Shown here: positions 34,693-43,034 of the stretch, piece by piece
Numbering within the stretch: position 1 is the first letter of the stretch
How the letters are laid out: the number at the start of each line of letters is the position of its first letter
Assembly (NCBI GenBank): GCA_025517465.1
Contig: JAOPKE010000001.1
Coordinates: 310,001 to 374,000, forward strand
Direction: 5' to 3'
DNA: 64,000 nt
Origin: Halobacteria archaeon HArc-gm2
GTDB taxonomy: Archaea; Halobacteriota; Halobacteria; Halobacteriales; Haloarculaceae
Program-made: the position numbers and the translations under genes
Notes under the pieces: generated by a model
What the model was told of the DNA's origin: nothing
The model's input: the letters and a program-made list of their open reading frames with translations, nothing else
The model's database searches: none

Positions 34693-34816
34693 ACCGCCCA
34701 CTGCGACAGCGCGGGTCTTAACGACGGCGTTCTCGGGTCGCTACGGCCGCCGTCTGTTCACTTCCGTCAGAGCACAGCTCTGACGACGTTCGGCTCGCGT
34801 TCTCCGAACGCTCGTC

Positions 34817-36787
34817 TCACTTCCCTTCGAACTCGGGTTCGCGGTCCTCCTGGAACGCGGCCATCCCCTCCCACATGTCGTCGGTGGTGAACAGATGACC
34901 GAAGGCGAAGTTCTCGACTTCGAGCCCGGCGTCGGTGTCGTCCCGGCCGGCGTGCATCGCCATCTTGGTGAACTTCTGGGCGACCGGCGGGCCGGCGGCG
35001 AGGTCGCTGGTCAGCTCCGTGACGCGGGCTTCGAACTCGTCGTTCGCGACGACCTCGTTGACGAAGTCGTAGTCGTACATCGTTTCGGGGTCGTAGTCCC
35101 GGCGTGCTGTGAAGATGATTTCCTTGGCCCGTCCTTCACCGACGACGGCTCGGAGTCGCTGGGTGCCGCCCCAGCCGGGCAGGAGGCCGAGGTTGTGCTC
35201 GGGCTGGCCGAACTGAGCGCGCTCGCTCGCGATCCGTATGTCGGCGGCGGTCGCGAGTTCCATGCCGCCGCCGAGGCAGTAGCCGTCGATCGCCGCGACG
35301 ACGGGCTTCGGGCACTCCTCGAACCGACCGAACGTCTGCTGGCCCTTCCGGGACAGTTCCTGGGCCTCGATGCCGCTCCCGGCCGCCGCGGTCGAGGCGT
35401 CGAACCCGGCCGAGAAGGCCCGGTCGCCGGCGCCGGTCAGGAGGACCGCGCGGACGTCCTCGTCCGCTTCGAACTCGTCCATCGCGGCGTCGATTTCGTC
35501 GAGCATCTCCATCGTGATGGTGTTCATCCGGTGGGGACGGTCGATCTCTACCCGTCCCACGCGTTCTTCGACGGAGACGGTGATGGTCTCGAACTCGCGG
35601 TCTCGGCCTGCGGACTCCTCGGTCCCGTGGAAGCCGCCCGATTCGGCGACCTCGCGCAGGTAGTCGGCGGCCTCGTAGCGCGGGTGACCGTGTCGCTCGT
35701 GCCATTCGTCGAGCGTCTCGACGAGGTCGGCCAGGCCGTGCTCGTCGGCCATCTTCGCGGGTCCTTGCGGCCAGCCGAGGCCGAGCATGACCGCCTCGTC
35801 GATCTCTGCCGGATCGGCGACGTCCTCGTCGACGAGTTTCGCGACTTCGTTGGCGGCCATCCCGACGAGCAAGGCCTCGAGGTCTTCGCGTCCCTCGCCA
35901 CGCGGGATCTGGACGCCCTCGCCGTCCTCGTAGTCGTAGAATCCGCTCCCGCTCTTCTTGCCGAACTTTTCGGCTTCGATCTTTTCCTCCAGCAGGGGGC
36001 AGGGCTCGTAAGCCCGCCCGAGTACACTATTAACGTAGTCAAGAACGTCGTAGGAGACGTCGAGACCGACCATATCGGCGAGTTCGAACAGGCCCATGGG
36101 TAGCCCCATGTCGTATTTCGTCGTCGAATCGACCTCCGCTATCGTCGCCTCGTCCTCGGAGACGAGCCACGCGGCCTCGTTCATCTGGGGGACGGCGATG
36201 CGGTTGACGATGAAGCCGGGCGAGTCCTTCCTGACGCGGACCGGTGTCTTGCCGAACGCCTCGGCGAGTTCCTCGACGGCGTCGAGCGTCTCGTCGCTGG
36301 AGTGTGCTCCGGAGATGACCTCGACCAGTTGCATTCGCACGGGCGGGTTAAAGAAGTGCATCCCGCAGAACTGTTCGGGGCGCTCCGTGACCTCCGAAAG
36401 TTCGGTGATAGAGAGACTGGAGGTGTTGGTCGCGAAGATGGCCTCGTCCGGGGCGTGCTCCTCGACGTCGGTGTAGACGTCCTTCTTGATCGCCATCTTC
36501 TCGGGGACGGCCTCGATGACGACGTCGGCGTCGCCGACCGCCTCACCCAGGTCGACCAGTGGCGTCACCCGGTCGAGGGCTTCGTCGGCCTCCTCCTCGC
36601 TGATCTGGTCCTTCTCGGCGAGTTTGTCGAGGGACCACTCGATGCTGTCGTAGCCGTCCTGGACGAACTCGTCCTCGATGTCGCGCATCCGGACGTCGTA
36701 GCCGGCCAGCGCCGCCACCTCGGTGATGCCGTGTCCCATGTTCCCGGCGCCGAGTACCGCGACGGTGTCGATGTCCTCGAAATCCAT
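34817..36787 (-). CDS. 3-hydroxyacyl-CoA dehydrogenase/enoyl-CoA hydratase fusion
   Basis: 656 residues carrying two steps of fatty-acid beta-oxidation. The N-terminal dehydrogenase has AVLGAGNMGHGITEVAALAGY (about 9-29) for NAD, NTSSLSITEL and FFNPP with catalytic His in the preceding MHF, and a C-terminal dimerisation domain to about 380. From about 400 a crotonase domain follows, with RVEIDRPHRMNTIT and the oxyanion-hole GYCLGGGMELATAADIRIAS. The order is the reverse of bacterial FadB, as usual in archaea. Start MDFEDIDTV at 36787. Divergent from an acyl-CoA dehydrogenase. Confidence 0.92.
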   Translation of the reverse strand: MDFEDIDTVAVLGAGNMGHGITEVAALAGYDVRMRDIEDEFVQDGYDSIEWSLDKLAEKDQISEEEADEALDRVTPLVDLGEAVGDADVVIEAVPEKMAIKKDVYTDVEEHAPDEAIFATNTSSLSITELSEVTERPEQFCGMHFFNPPVRMQLVEVISGAHSSDETLDAVEELAEAFGKTPVRVRKDSPGFIVNRIAVPQMNEAAWLVSEDEATIAEVDSTTKYDMGLPMGLFELADMVGLDVSYDVLDYVNSVLGRAYEPCPLLEEKIEAEKFGKKSGSGFYDYEDGEGVQIPRGEGREDLEALLVGMAANEVAKLVDEDVADPAEIDEAVMLGLGWPQGPAKMADEHGLADLVETLDEWHERHGHPRYEAADYLREVAESGGFHGTEESAGRDREFETITVSVEERVGRVEIDRPHRMNTITMEMLDEIDAAMDEFEADEDVRAVLLTGAGDRAFSAGFDASTAAAGSGIEAQELSRKGQQTFGRFEECPKPVVAAIDGYCLGGGMELATAADIRIASERAQFGQPEHNLGLLPGWGGTQRLRAVVGEGRAKEIIFTARRDYDPETMYDYDFVNEVVANDEFEARVTELTSDLAAGPPVAQKFTKMAMHAGRDDTDAGLEVENFAFGHLFTTDDMWEGMAAFQEDREPEFEGK

Positions 36788-36901
36788 GTCACTGATTTCC
36801 ACTCCCGGGAGCCGTTTCAACGTTTCTCTCGGGAAACAACAACGATCGAGTTTATTCAAGATTAAAAACCATTATGCCTGGGCATCGATAACAAAGAACA
36901 C
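36788..36901. promoter_or_regulatory. Divergent promoter region of the beta-oxidation genes
   Basis: 114 bases between two divergent starts. An AT-rich block with ATTAAAAAC (about 36862-36870) lies about 35 bases before the acyl-CoA dehydrogenase start and can serve as its TATA box. GAGTTTATTC on the other side may serve the fusion gene. Co-regulation is plausible. Confidence 0.45.
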
Positions 36902-38059
36902 ATGGAGTTCGATCTCTCGGACGAACAACGACAGGTGCGCGAGGAGGTCCGCCGGTTCGCGGAGAACGAGATCGCCCCCGTCGCACGGGAGCACGACCGC
37001 GGGGAAAAGTATCCCCGCGGTATCGTCGAACAGGCCGCTGAACTCGGACTGACCGGCGCGAACATCCCGGTCGAGTACGGCGGCGTCGGCTACGACACGC
37101 TCACGAACGCGCTCATCGCCGAGGAACTGTTCGCCGTCGATCCGGGGATCGGCCTGTGCGTCCAGTCCGCGGCGTTCGGCTCGGACGCGATCATCGGCTT
37201 CGGGACCGACGAACAGAAGGAACGGTTCCTCGAACCGGTCGCGACCGGCGAGGCCGTGATGGGCGCCGCAATCTCCGAACCGCACGCCGGATCGGACGTC
37301 TCATCGGTGTCGACCTCGGCCGAAAAGGAGGGCGACGAGTGGGTGATCGACGGATCCAAGATGTGGATCACGAACGGCTCCGTCGGCGACTTCTTCGTCG
37401 TCCTCTGCCAGACCGACCCCGACGCCGAGGGCCGGTACAACGGCTTCTCACAGATCGTCGTCGAGTCGGACCGGGACGGCTTCGAGGCCGAGAAGATAAC
37501 GGGCAAGATGGGGATCCGGGCCTCCGACACGGCCGAACTCGTCTTCGACGGCGTCCGCGTGCCCGAGGAGAACCTGATCGGCACGCCGGGGGCCGGCTTC
37601 CTCCAGTTGATGCAGTTCTTCGACGAGACCCGGACCGGCGTCGCGGCCCAGGCCGTCGGCATCGCGAAGGGCGCCGCCGAGCGCGCGCTCGACTACGCCC
37701 AGGAGCGCGAGCAGTTCGACCGACCCATCAGCGAGTTCCAGGCCATCCAGCACAAACTCGCGGAGATGCACACTCGCACGGAGGCAGCCAGGCTGCTCAC
37801 CTACAGGTCCGCCTGGAGCGTCGATTATTCGGACGACGACCTGACGATGCTCGCCTCGATGGCCAAGGAGTTCGCCTCGCAGGTCGCCGTCGACGTCGCC
37901 GACGAGGCCCTCCAGATCCACGGCGGTGCGGGCTACGTCGACGACTTCGACGTCGAACGGCTCTACCGCGACGCCAAGATCACACAGATCTACGAGGGGA
38001 CGACCGAGATACAGAAGAACATCGTCGCCCGCGAGTTGCTCGGGAAGGGGATGGTCTGA
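36902..38059 (+). CDS. Acyl-CoA dehydrogenase
   Basis: 385 residues, FAD-dependent, first step of beta-oxidation. Signature blocks: [27 protein letters not shown], and the C-terminal [44 protein letters not shown]. The glutamate in IYEGTTE near residue 368 is the usual catalytic base of short-chain members. Full length and no odd features. Divergent from the hydroxyacyl-CoA dehydrogenase/hydratase, so the two probably act together on short or branched acyl-CoAs. Confidence 0.94.
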   Translation: MEFDLSDEQRQVREEVRRFAENEIAPVAREHDRGEKYPRGIVEQAAELGLTGANIPVEYGGVGYDTLTNALIAEELFAVDPGIGLCVQSAAFGSDAIIGFGTDEQKERFLEPVATGEAVMGAAISEPHAGSDVSSVSTSAEKEGDEWVIDGSKMWITNGSVGDFFVVLCQTDPDAEGRYNGFSQIVVESDRDGFEAEKITGKMGIRASDTAELVFDGVRVPEENLIGTPGAGFLQLMQFFDETRTGVAAQAVGIAKGAAERALDYAQEREQFDRPISEFQAIQHKLAEMHTRTEAARLLTYRSAWSVDYSDDDLTMLASMAKEFASQVAVDVADEALQIHGGAGYVDDFDVERLYRDAKITQIYEGTTEIQKNIVARELLGKGMV

Positions 38060-38129
38060 GCGGCCGTCCTGTCACATCCTGTCCCGTTTCGTCCCGTCGC
38101 GTCGCCGACGGGTCGCTCTCCGCTACCGG

Positions 38130-38723
38130 CTAGTCCGACTCGTAGGCCGCCCAGATGTACCGCGCCGCGACCGACCGGTAGGGGCGCCACGCCTCGGCGA
38201 TTTCGCGCATCTCCTCACGCGTTAGTTCCTCCTCGCCGTCGCCGTACAGCTGTTCGATCCCGCGCCGTATCGCCAGGTCGCCGAGCGGCAGGACGTCCTC
38301 GTGTTCGAGGACGAACATCATGTACATCCGGGCGGTCCACTCGCCGACGCCCTTGATCTCGGTCAGCTCGTCGATCACCTCGTCGGGCGTGTGGTCTGCC
38401 AGTCCCGCTCGCGTGAGGTCGTTCTCCCGGAACGCTTCGGCGGCGTTGCGCATGTACTCTATCTTCATCCCGGAGAGGCCGGCCTCGCCGAGGGCGTCCT
38501 CGTCGGCGTCGAGGACGGCTTCGGGCGTCACGTCCTCGTCGAGCAGGTCGAACACGCGTTCCTTGACGGCCGCCGCTGACGCCGTCGAGAGCTGCTGGTT
38601 GATGATGGAGACGCAGAGCCGCTCGAACTCGGTCCAGTTCGCCTCGGCGTAGGGGTCGTGCTCCTCGAGCAGTTCGGCCATCACGGGGTCCTCCCGTAGC
38701 ACGGGTTTCGCGTCGTCGATCAT
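38130..38723 (-). CDS. HhH-GPD DNA glycosylase (3-methyladenine glycosylase II type)
   Basis: 197 residues, base-excision repair. The helix-hairpin-helix is LTEIKGVGEWTARMYMMF (about 120-137), followed by the catalytic Asp149 in LPLGDLAIRRGIEQLY. IINQQLSTASAAAV (40-53) is the AlkA-like substrate-pocket helix. There are no C-terminal Fe-S Cys, which excludes endonuclease III and MutY. Start MIDDAKPVLR at 38723; earlier in-frame codons give an Arg-rich leader unlike the family. Removes alkylated purines, by family. Confidence 0.9.
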   Translation of the reverse strand: MIDDAKPVLREDPVMAELLEEHDPYAEANWTEFERLCVSIINQQLSTASAAAVKERVFDLLDEDVTPEAVLDADEDALGEAGLSGMKIEYMRNAAEAFRENDLTRAGLADHTPDEVIDELTEIKGVGEWTARMYMMFVLEHEDVLPLGDLAIRRGIEQLYGDGEEELTREEMREIAEAWRPYRSVAARYIWAAYESD

Positions 38724-38794
38724 TGGAGTAGTGGGAACAGGGCGCCGAGGCAGGAAACTCTCTCGGTCCGACCGACGCGGGTCACATCGGCTGC

Positions 38795-38800
38795 ATTTAT
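38795..38800 (+). promoter_or_regulatory. TATA box of the cysE transcript
   Basis: TTTATG in an otherwise GC-rich stretch, about 28 bases upstream of the ATG at 38826. By haloarchaeal spacing transcription would start at or next to that ATG, giving a leader of about 158 bases before cysE. Confidence 0.5.
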
Positions 38801-38825
38801 GGTTGTCCGGCCGTGAGTTTCGAGC

Positions 38826-38906
38826 ATGACACACGGGCGCGCGCCCCCGTCCGAATGCATCGCCGCGCAGCCAGCCGACGCTCCGTCGGCGACCTGTTGT
38901 CGGTAA
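38826..38906 (+). CDS. Possible leaderless Cys-containing leader peptide upstream of cysE
   Basis: A 26-codon ORF beginning at the predicted transcription start. Cys codons are at positions 11, 24 and 25; the tandem TGT TGT pair is followed by Arg and the stop TAA. A perfect 7-bp stem with a CTC loop (38874-38890) lies inside the ORF just before the Cys pair. It ends 77 bases before cysE. By analogy with cysteine-responsive leader peptides it could sense Cys-tRNA, but a chance ORF cannot be excluded. Confidence 0.4.
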   Translation: MTHGRAPPSECIAAQPADAPSATCCR

Positions 38907-38983
38907 GCGTCTGCTTCTCTCCGTCCGTATCGCGCTCCGTTACCACTCGCTCACGACTGTCGCTCCACTCCACACACCAACCG

Positions 38984-39547
38984 ATGCTCGACCGACTCAA
39001 AGCGGACGTTCGCACCGCCAAGGCAAACGACCCGGCCGCGACGGGGACCCTCGCCGTCCTGCTGACCTACCCCGGCCTCCACGCCGTCTGGCTCCACCGG
39101 CTCGCACACGCCGCGTGGGGGCGCGGTTTCACGCTCACTGCCCGACTGATCGCCCACTTCGCACGGTTCGCCACCGGCGTCGAGATTCACCCCGGCGCGA
39201 CGCTGGGTGACCGGGTGTTCATCGACCATGGGATGGGCACCGTCATCGGCGAGACGAGCGTCGTCGGCGACGACGTCCAGCTGTACCACGGCGTCACGCT
39301 CGGCGGCAAGTCCTCGAAACCCGAGAAGCGACACCCGACGGTCTGTGACGGCGTCACGCTGGGCGCGGACTCGACGCTCATCGGCGATATCACCGTCGGC
39401 ACGGAAGCGACCGTCGGTGCGGGAGCGGTCGTCGTCGACGACGTCGCACCCGGGACGACCGTCGTCGGCGTCCCGGCGGAACCGGTCGACGAACCGGACG
39501 AACGACTGGACGGCGAGGTTTCCTGTGACGACGTCATCGCGGCCTGA
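38984..39547 (+). CDS. cysE: Serine O-acetyltransferase CysE
   Basis: 187 residues. Makes O-acetylserine from serine and acetyl-CoA for cysteine synthesis. The N-terminal helical part (LHRLAHAAWGRGFTLTARLIAHFAR) and the left-handed beta-helix (GVEIHPGATLGDRVFIDHGMGTVIGETSVVGD, then LYHGVTLGG) are typical; the catalytic Asp-His pair is in FIDHGMG. The start MLDRLKADV at 38984 fits the short archaeal form. No clear Shine-Dalgarno sequence. The leader contains a small Cys-coding ORF at 38826. Confidence 0.92.
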   Translation: MLDRLKADVRTAKANDPAATGTLAVLLTYPGLHAVWLHRLAHAAWGRGFTLTARLIAHFARFATGVEIHPGATLGDRVFIDHGMGTVIGETSVVGDDVQLYHGVTLGGKSSKPEKRHPTVCDGVTLGADSTLIGDITVGTEATVGAGAVVVDDVAPGTTVVGVPAEPVDEPDERLDGEVSCDDVIAA

Positions 39548-39591
39548 ACGACAGGCGGCCGCCTCTGACCTGACTGCCAGCTGGAGGGGCC

Positions 39592-40947
39592 CTACTCCAG
39601 CGCTTCTTCTTCCTCTTCGGACTCGGGGACGCTCTCCTCGTCCGCGCGGCGAGTCACGTCGACCTGGTAATGCTTGAGGATGTCCCGGCCGAGCAGGAGC
39701 GGGTAGTCCATGTGGTCGCGGTCCTCGATGCTGGCGGTGACGGTGTGCTGGGTGCCGCCGACGCCGACGACGATGTCGACGACGGGACGCGACCGACCGC
39801 TCTTTGAACTCCCTGACTTCACGCGGACGATGTCCTTGATCGGACCCGTCCCGATGCCGGCAGCCAGTTCCGTGTCGATGCTGGTCCGCGTCGCGCCGGT
39901 GTCGGACTTGGCGAGCACCGTCTCTGAGCCACGGGTCCCCGAGACGATGACCTCCTCGATGTAGCCGACGGAGACGTTCTCCGACTTCTGGACCTTGTCC
40001 TTCGCGGGCATGCTCGACGGCCGCGAGTCGTCGAGGTGCTGGGAGATGCGCCGGACGTCCTCGTCGTCGACCTCGCCGCCGGCGCGCTCGATGGCGAGCC
40101 TGGCGATGTAGGGCGCGGGGCTGATGCCAGTCGCCTCGAAGAATCCCTTGAATCCCGCGGTCGGGTTCACTTCCAGGACGTAGTAGCCGTCCTCGCCCTC
40201 GACGACGTCGACGCCGGCGTAGTCGAGGCCGACGACCTCGGCCGACCGCCTGGCGATCTCGGCCACCTCGCTCGGAAGCTGTTCGCTCATGTCCTCGACG
40301 GCGCCGCCGAGGGCGACGTTCGTCCGCCAGTCGCCTTCCGGCGCGTAGCGGTTCATCGCGCCGATGACCTGGCCGTCGACGACGTAGACGCGCAGGTCGT
40401 GGTGCTGGGTCTCGTCGCGGTCGATGAACTTCTGCAGGAAGGCGTGTCGTTGCCCGACCTGCGGGTTCAGCGGTTCGTCGAGGTCGACCATCCACGTCCC
40501 GCCGCCGTGGGTTCCGATGGCGGTCTTGTAGACGGCGCTCTCGCCGAAGCGCTCGCGCCCGGCGTTGAGCCGGTCGCCCGAGAGCGCGAGCAGCGCGTCC
40601 GGCACCTGGACGTCCGCCTCGATGAGGGCGGCCGCCGTCGCGAACTTGTGCAGCGCCGTGGCGACGGCTCGGGGGGGATTCAGCATGGGCTGTAGTCGTT
40701 CCAGCGTCAGGGCCAGGCCCAGCCCCTCGATTGGCTGTTCGTCGTTCGACAGTAGCATTCGGTTGGCGATGACGTCCACGTCCGGTTCCAGCGCGGCGCT
40801 CCCGTCGGTGACGTCGACGGCGGTGTTCTCGGTGCGGAGCCACTCCGTGTCGTAGCCCAGGTCCTCGGCCGCGTTGAGGATGGCCTTCGTCTCCTTGCTG
40901 TTGTGGAGGCTCAAAACACCGACAGTGATGTCGTCAGAAGCGCTCAT
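39592..40947 (-). CDS. RimK-like ATP-grasp ligase fused to a retropepsin-like (RimB-type) domain
   Basis: 451 residues. Residues 1-290 are a RimK/LysX ATP-grasp ligase: KTAIGTHGGGTWMV loop, WRTNVALGG, and LEVNPTAGFKGF (258-269) with the metal-binding Glu and Asn. Residues 325-430 form a retropepsin-like domain with the DTGA motif (349-352) and LLLGRDIL (417-424), as in ATP-dependent zinc protease/RimB proteins. RimK adds Glu (or another amino acid) to a protein C-terminus or small molecule, and RimB-type proteins trim it. A Glu-rich tail ends the protein. Start MSASDD at 40947. Divergent, 92 bases from an M14-type deacylase. Confidence 0.87.
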   Translation of the reverse strand: MSASDDITVGVLSLHNSKETKAILNAAEDLGYDTEWLRTENTAVDVTDGSAALEPDVDVIANRMLLSNDEQPIEGLGLALTLERLQPMLNPPRAVATALHKFATAAALIEADVQVPDALLALSGDRLNAGRERFGESAVYKTAIGTHGGGTWMVDLDEPLNPQVGQRHAFLQKFIDRDETQHHDLRVYVVDGQVIGAMNRYAPEGDWRTNVALGGAVEDMSEQLPSEVAEIARRSAEVVGLDYAGVDVVEGEDGYYVLEVNPTAGFKGFFEATGISPAPYIARLAIERAGGEVDDEDVRRISQHLDDSRPSSMPAKDKVQKSENVSVGYIEEVIVSGTRGSETVLAKSDTGATRTSIDTELAAGIGTGPIKDIVRVKSGSSKSGRSRPVVDIVVGVGGTQHTVTASIEDRDHMDYPLLLGRDILKHYQVDVTRRADEESVPESEEEEEALE

Positions 40948-41039
40948 ACCGTGAATACCAGCGGGCACCTGAAATTGGTGACGGTCGAACCGCGCCGTCG
41001 TGTCCCACAGGTTAATGTCCTCCACGTCCTGGTTGCGCT

Positions 41040-42059
41040 ATGAGCGAGGCCGACCCGTTCACCTACGACGGTGGCCGGGTGGACCCGGGCGAGACGCAGA
41101 ACGTCCGGTACACGATAAGCGAGACGTACATGGGGGACCCGGTGCGGATGCCGGTCACCATCGTCAACGGCGAGCAGCCGGGCCCGACGATGTTCCTCTC
41201 GGCGGCCGCCCACGGCGACGAGCTCAACGGCGTCGAGGTCGTCCGCGAGGTGGCCCACGAGTGGGACCACTCGGGACTCAACGGCACGCTCGTCTGCCTG
41301 CCCGTGCTGAACGTCCCCGGGTTCATCGCCCAGCAACGCTACCTGCCCATCTACGACCGCGACCTGAACCGGTCGTTCCCGGGCCACGAGACGTCGACGA
41401 GCGCCAGGCGGATGGCCTACCGCATCTTCCACAACTTCGTCGAGCCCTGTGACATCGGCCTGGACTTCCACACCTCCACGCGCGGCCGAACGAACATGAT
41501 CCACGTCCGCGCGGACATGGACGACACGGACGTCTCGCGCCTGGCCAACTCGTTCGCCTCGAACGTCATCATCTCCTCCTCGGGACCGTCGGGAACCCTG
41601 CGCCGCGAAGCCTCGGACCAGAACGTTCCGACCATCACCGTCGAGATGGGGGAGGCTCACCGGTTCCAGCGCGATCTTATCGACCGCGCGCTCGACGGCG
41701 TCCGATCGGTCATGGCCGAGTACGGACTCGACCCGACCGAGTCGGTCCACTGGCCCGGCTGGCGGACGGTCGTCGACGGCCAGGACGAGAAGACGTGGAT
41801 CCGCGCCGACGTCGGTGGGCTCGTCGAGATGCACCACGCGCGCGGCGCGTTCGTCCCGGAAGGTGACGCCATCTGTACGATCACGAACCCCTTCAAGACG
41901 GAGACGACGACCGTCGAGGCGCCGTTCCCGGGCCTCCTGGTCGGGAGTCTCGAGAACCCCCTCGTCTACCCCGGGAACCCGATCTGTCACCTCGTGGAAC
42001 TCGACGATCGGACGCAGCGGGCGCTCGCGCGCAACGGCGGCGTGAGCGACGGGGACTGA
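41040..42059 (+). CDS. Succinylglutamate desuccinylase/aspartoacylase-family zinc hydrolase
   Basis: 339 residues, M14-like. Zinc ligands are His58 and Glu61 in AAHGDELNG and a His in GLDFHTSTRGR (about 139-149). EMGEAHRF supplies the catalytic Glu. NRSFPG(H) is the substrate-binding motif of the AstE/AspA family, which removes acyl groups from amino acids or cleaves an isopeptide. The C-terminal lipoyl-like barrel (ADVGGLVEMHHARG...) is typical. Its divergent position opposite the RimK/retropepsin fusion suggests the two act on related amino-acid conjugates. An 80-base inverted-repeat element begins right after the TGA. Confidence 0.86.
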   Translation: MSEADPFTYDGGRVDPGETQNVRYTISETYMGDPVRMPVTIVNGEQPGPTMFLSAAAHGDELNGVEVVREVAHEWDHSGLNGTLVCLPVLNVPGFIAQQRYLPIYDRDLNRSFPGHETSTSARRMAYRIFHNFVEPCDIGLDFHTSTRGRTNMIHVRADMDDTDVSRLANSFASNVIISSSGPSGTLRREASDQNVPTITVEMGEAHRFQRDLIDRALDGVRSVMAEYGLDPTESVHWPGWRTVVDGQDEKTWIRADVGGLVEMHHARGAFVPEGDAICTITNPFKTETTTVEAPFPGLLVGSLENPLVYPGNPICHLVELDDRTQRALARNGGVSDGD

Positions 42060-42139
42060 TAGTGGTGGTCGTACGCCCTCATCGGCGTTCGACGTGCCCG
42101 ATCACGTCGATCGCCGGTGAAAAGTTACAACCGGCACGA
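42060..42139 (+). repeat. 80-bp MITE-like element, copy B
   Basis: Begins TAGTGGTGGTCGTACG directly after the TGA stop and ends AAAAGTTACAACCGGCACGA. It aligns without gaps to the inverse of 47363-47442 (about 65 of 80 bases identical). Its left terminal repeat has decayed. Confidence 0.65.
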
Positions 42140-42233
42140 CGAGGCACGAGGGGCCGACACGATCGCCAGAAATATCGTTCGAGAGACACTAGTTCGTCTC
42201 CCTCGTCCGATAACTCACGCCCCTTTAAGGAAA

Positions 42234-42240
42234 CTTCTAT
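42234..42240 (+). promoter_or_regulatory. TATA box of the sdhCDBA operon
   Basis: TTTAAGG, about 30 bases before the sdhC ATG at 42267, predicting a transcript with little or no leader. Confidence 0.6.
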
Positions 42241-42266
42241 TTATCACCGCTCCAACCCCCAACTGT

Positions 42267-42665
42267 ATGAGCCACTCGTACGACCGCGGCTTTATCGAGG
42301 ACTTCGGGCGGTGGCGTGAGTTCTCGGCCGGGATGTGGGCGTGGATCTTCCACAAGTTCACCGGCTGGGTACTCATCGGCTACCTCTTTACGCACATCGC
42401 GGTCCTGAGTACCGCGACCGCCAGCGACCCGGCGGTGTACACCGACACGTTGCAGGGACTGGAGGCGCTCGTGATCGTCCGGTTCTTGGAAGTGGGCCTG
42501 CTCGCCGTCGCGGTGTTCCACATCCTCAACGGCGTGCGCCTCCTGTTCGTCGACCTCGGCGTCGGCCTGGAGGCCCAGGACCGCAGCTTCTACGCGTCGC
42601 TGGTCCTGACCGGCGCCATCACCGTCGCGAGCGTGCCCACGTTCGTCGGGGGGGTGCTCGCGTAG
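42267..42665 (+). CDS. sdhC: Succinate dehydrogenase cytochrome b subunit SdhC
   Basis: 132 residues, first of the sdhCDBA operon. Membrane anchor of complex II with three spans (about 20-48, 66-88, 104-128). The stretch [26 protein letters not shown] carries the conserved Ser/Arg-His quinone and haem region, with His in HKFTG and THIAV. ATG at 42267, about 30 bases after the TATA box, matches the SdhC N-terminus better than longer in-frame versions. The stop abuts the sdhD start with no gap. Confidence 0.92.
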   Translation: MSHSYDRGFIEDFGRWREFSAGMWAWIFHKFTGWVLIGYLFTHIAVLSTATASDPAVYTDTLQGLEALVIVRFLEVGLLAVAVFHILNGVRLLFVDLGVGLEAQDRSFYASLVLTGAITVASVPTFVGGVLA

Positions 42666-43031
42666 ATGGCAGAACACTACTCCTCGTTCCAGCGCGGCGG
42701 CACGCGCTGGCTGCTCCAGCGAGTCACCGCCGTCTTCCTCATCGGCGTCCTCGCGTTCCACTTCTTCCTGTTGCACTTCGTGAACCACGCCTCCGAGATC
42801 ACGTTCGCGGGCACCGCAGTGCGCATGAGCCAGGTCGGCTACTTCGCGACGATGTGGCTGTTCCTGGTCACCGCGACGTTCCACGGCGTCAACGGCGTCT
42901 ACAACGCACTGATCAACCAGGGGCTGGAGGGGACCCGGAAGAACGCAGTCAAGTGGCTGCTCGTCCTAGCGAGCCTGCTACTGGTCGCCCAGGGGACCCG
43001 CGTCGCTATCGCCATGACGAATCTCGTCTAA
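42666..43031 (+). CDS. sdhD: Succinate dehydrogenase membrane subunit SdhD
   Basis: 121 residues, second membrane anchor. Three spans (about 17-40, 58-80, 95-117). Conserved RVTAVFLIGVLAFHFFLLHFVNH holds His residues that can ligate haem, and FHGVNGVYNALINQ is the haloarchaeal SdhD block. It begins right after the sdhC stop and ends 3 bases before sdhB. Confidence 0.9.
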   Translation: MAEHYSSFQRGGTRWLLQRVTAVFLIGVLAFHFFLLHFVNHASEITFAGTAVRMSQVGYFATMWLFLVTATFHGVNGVYNALINQGLEGTRKNAVKWLLVLASLLLVAQGTRVAIAMTNLV

Positions 43032-43034
43032 ACA

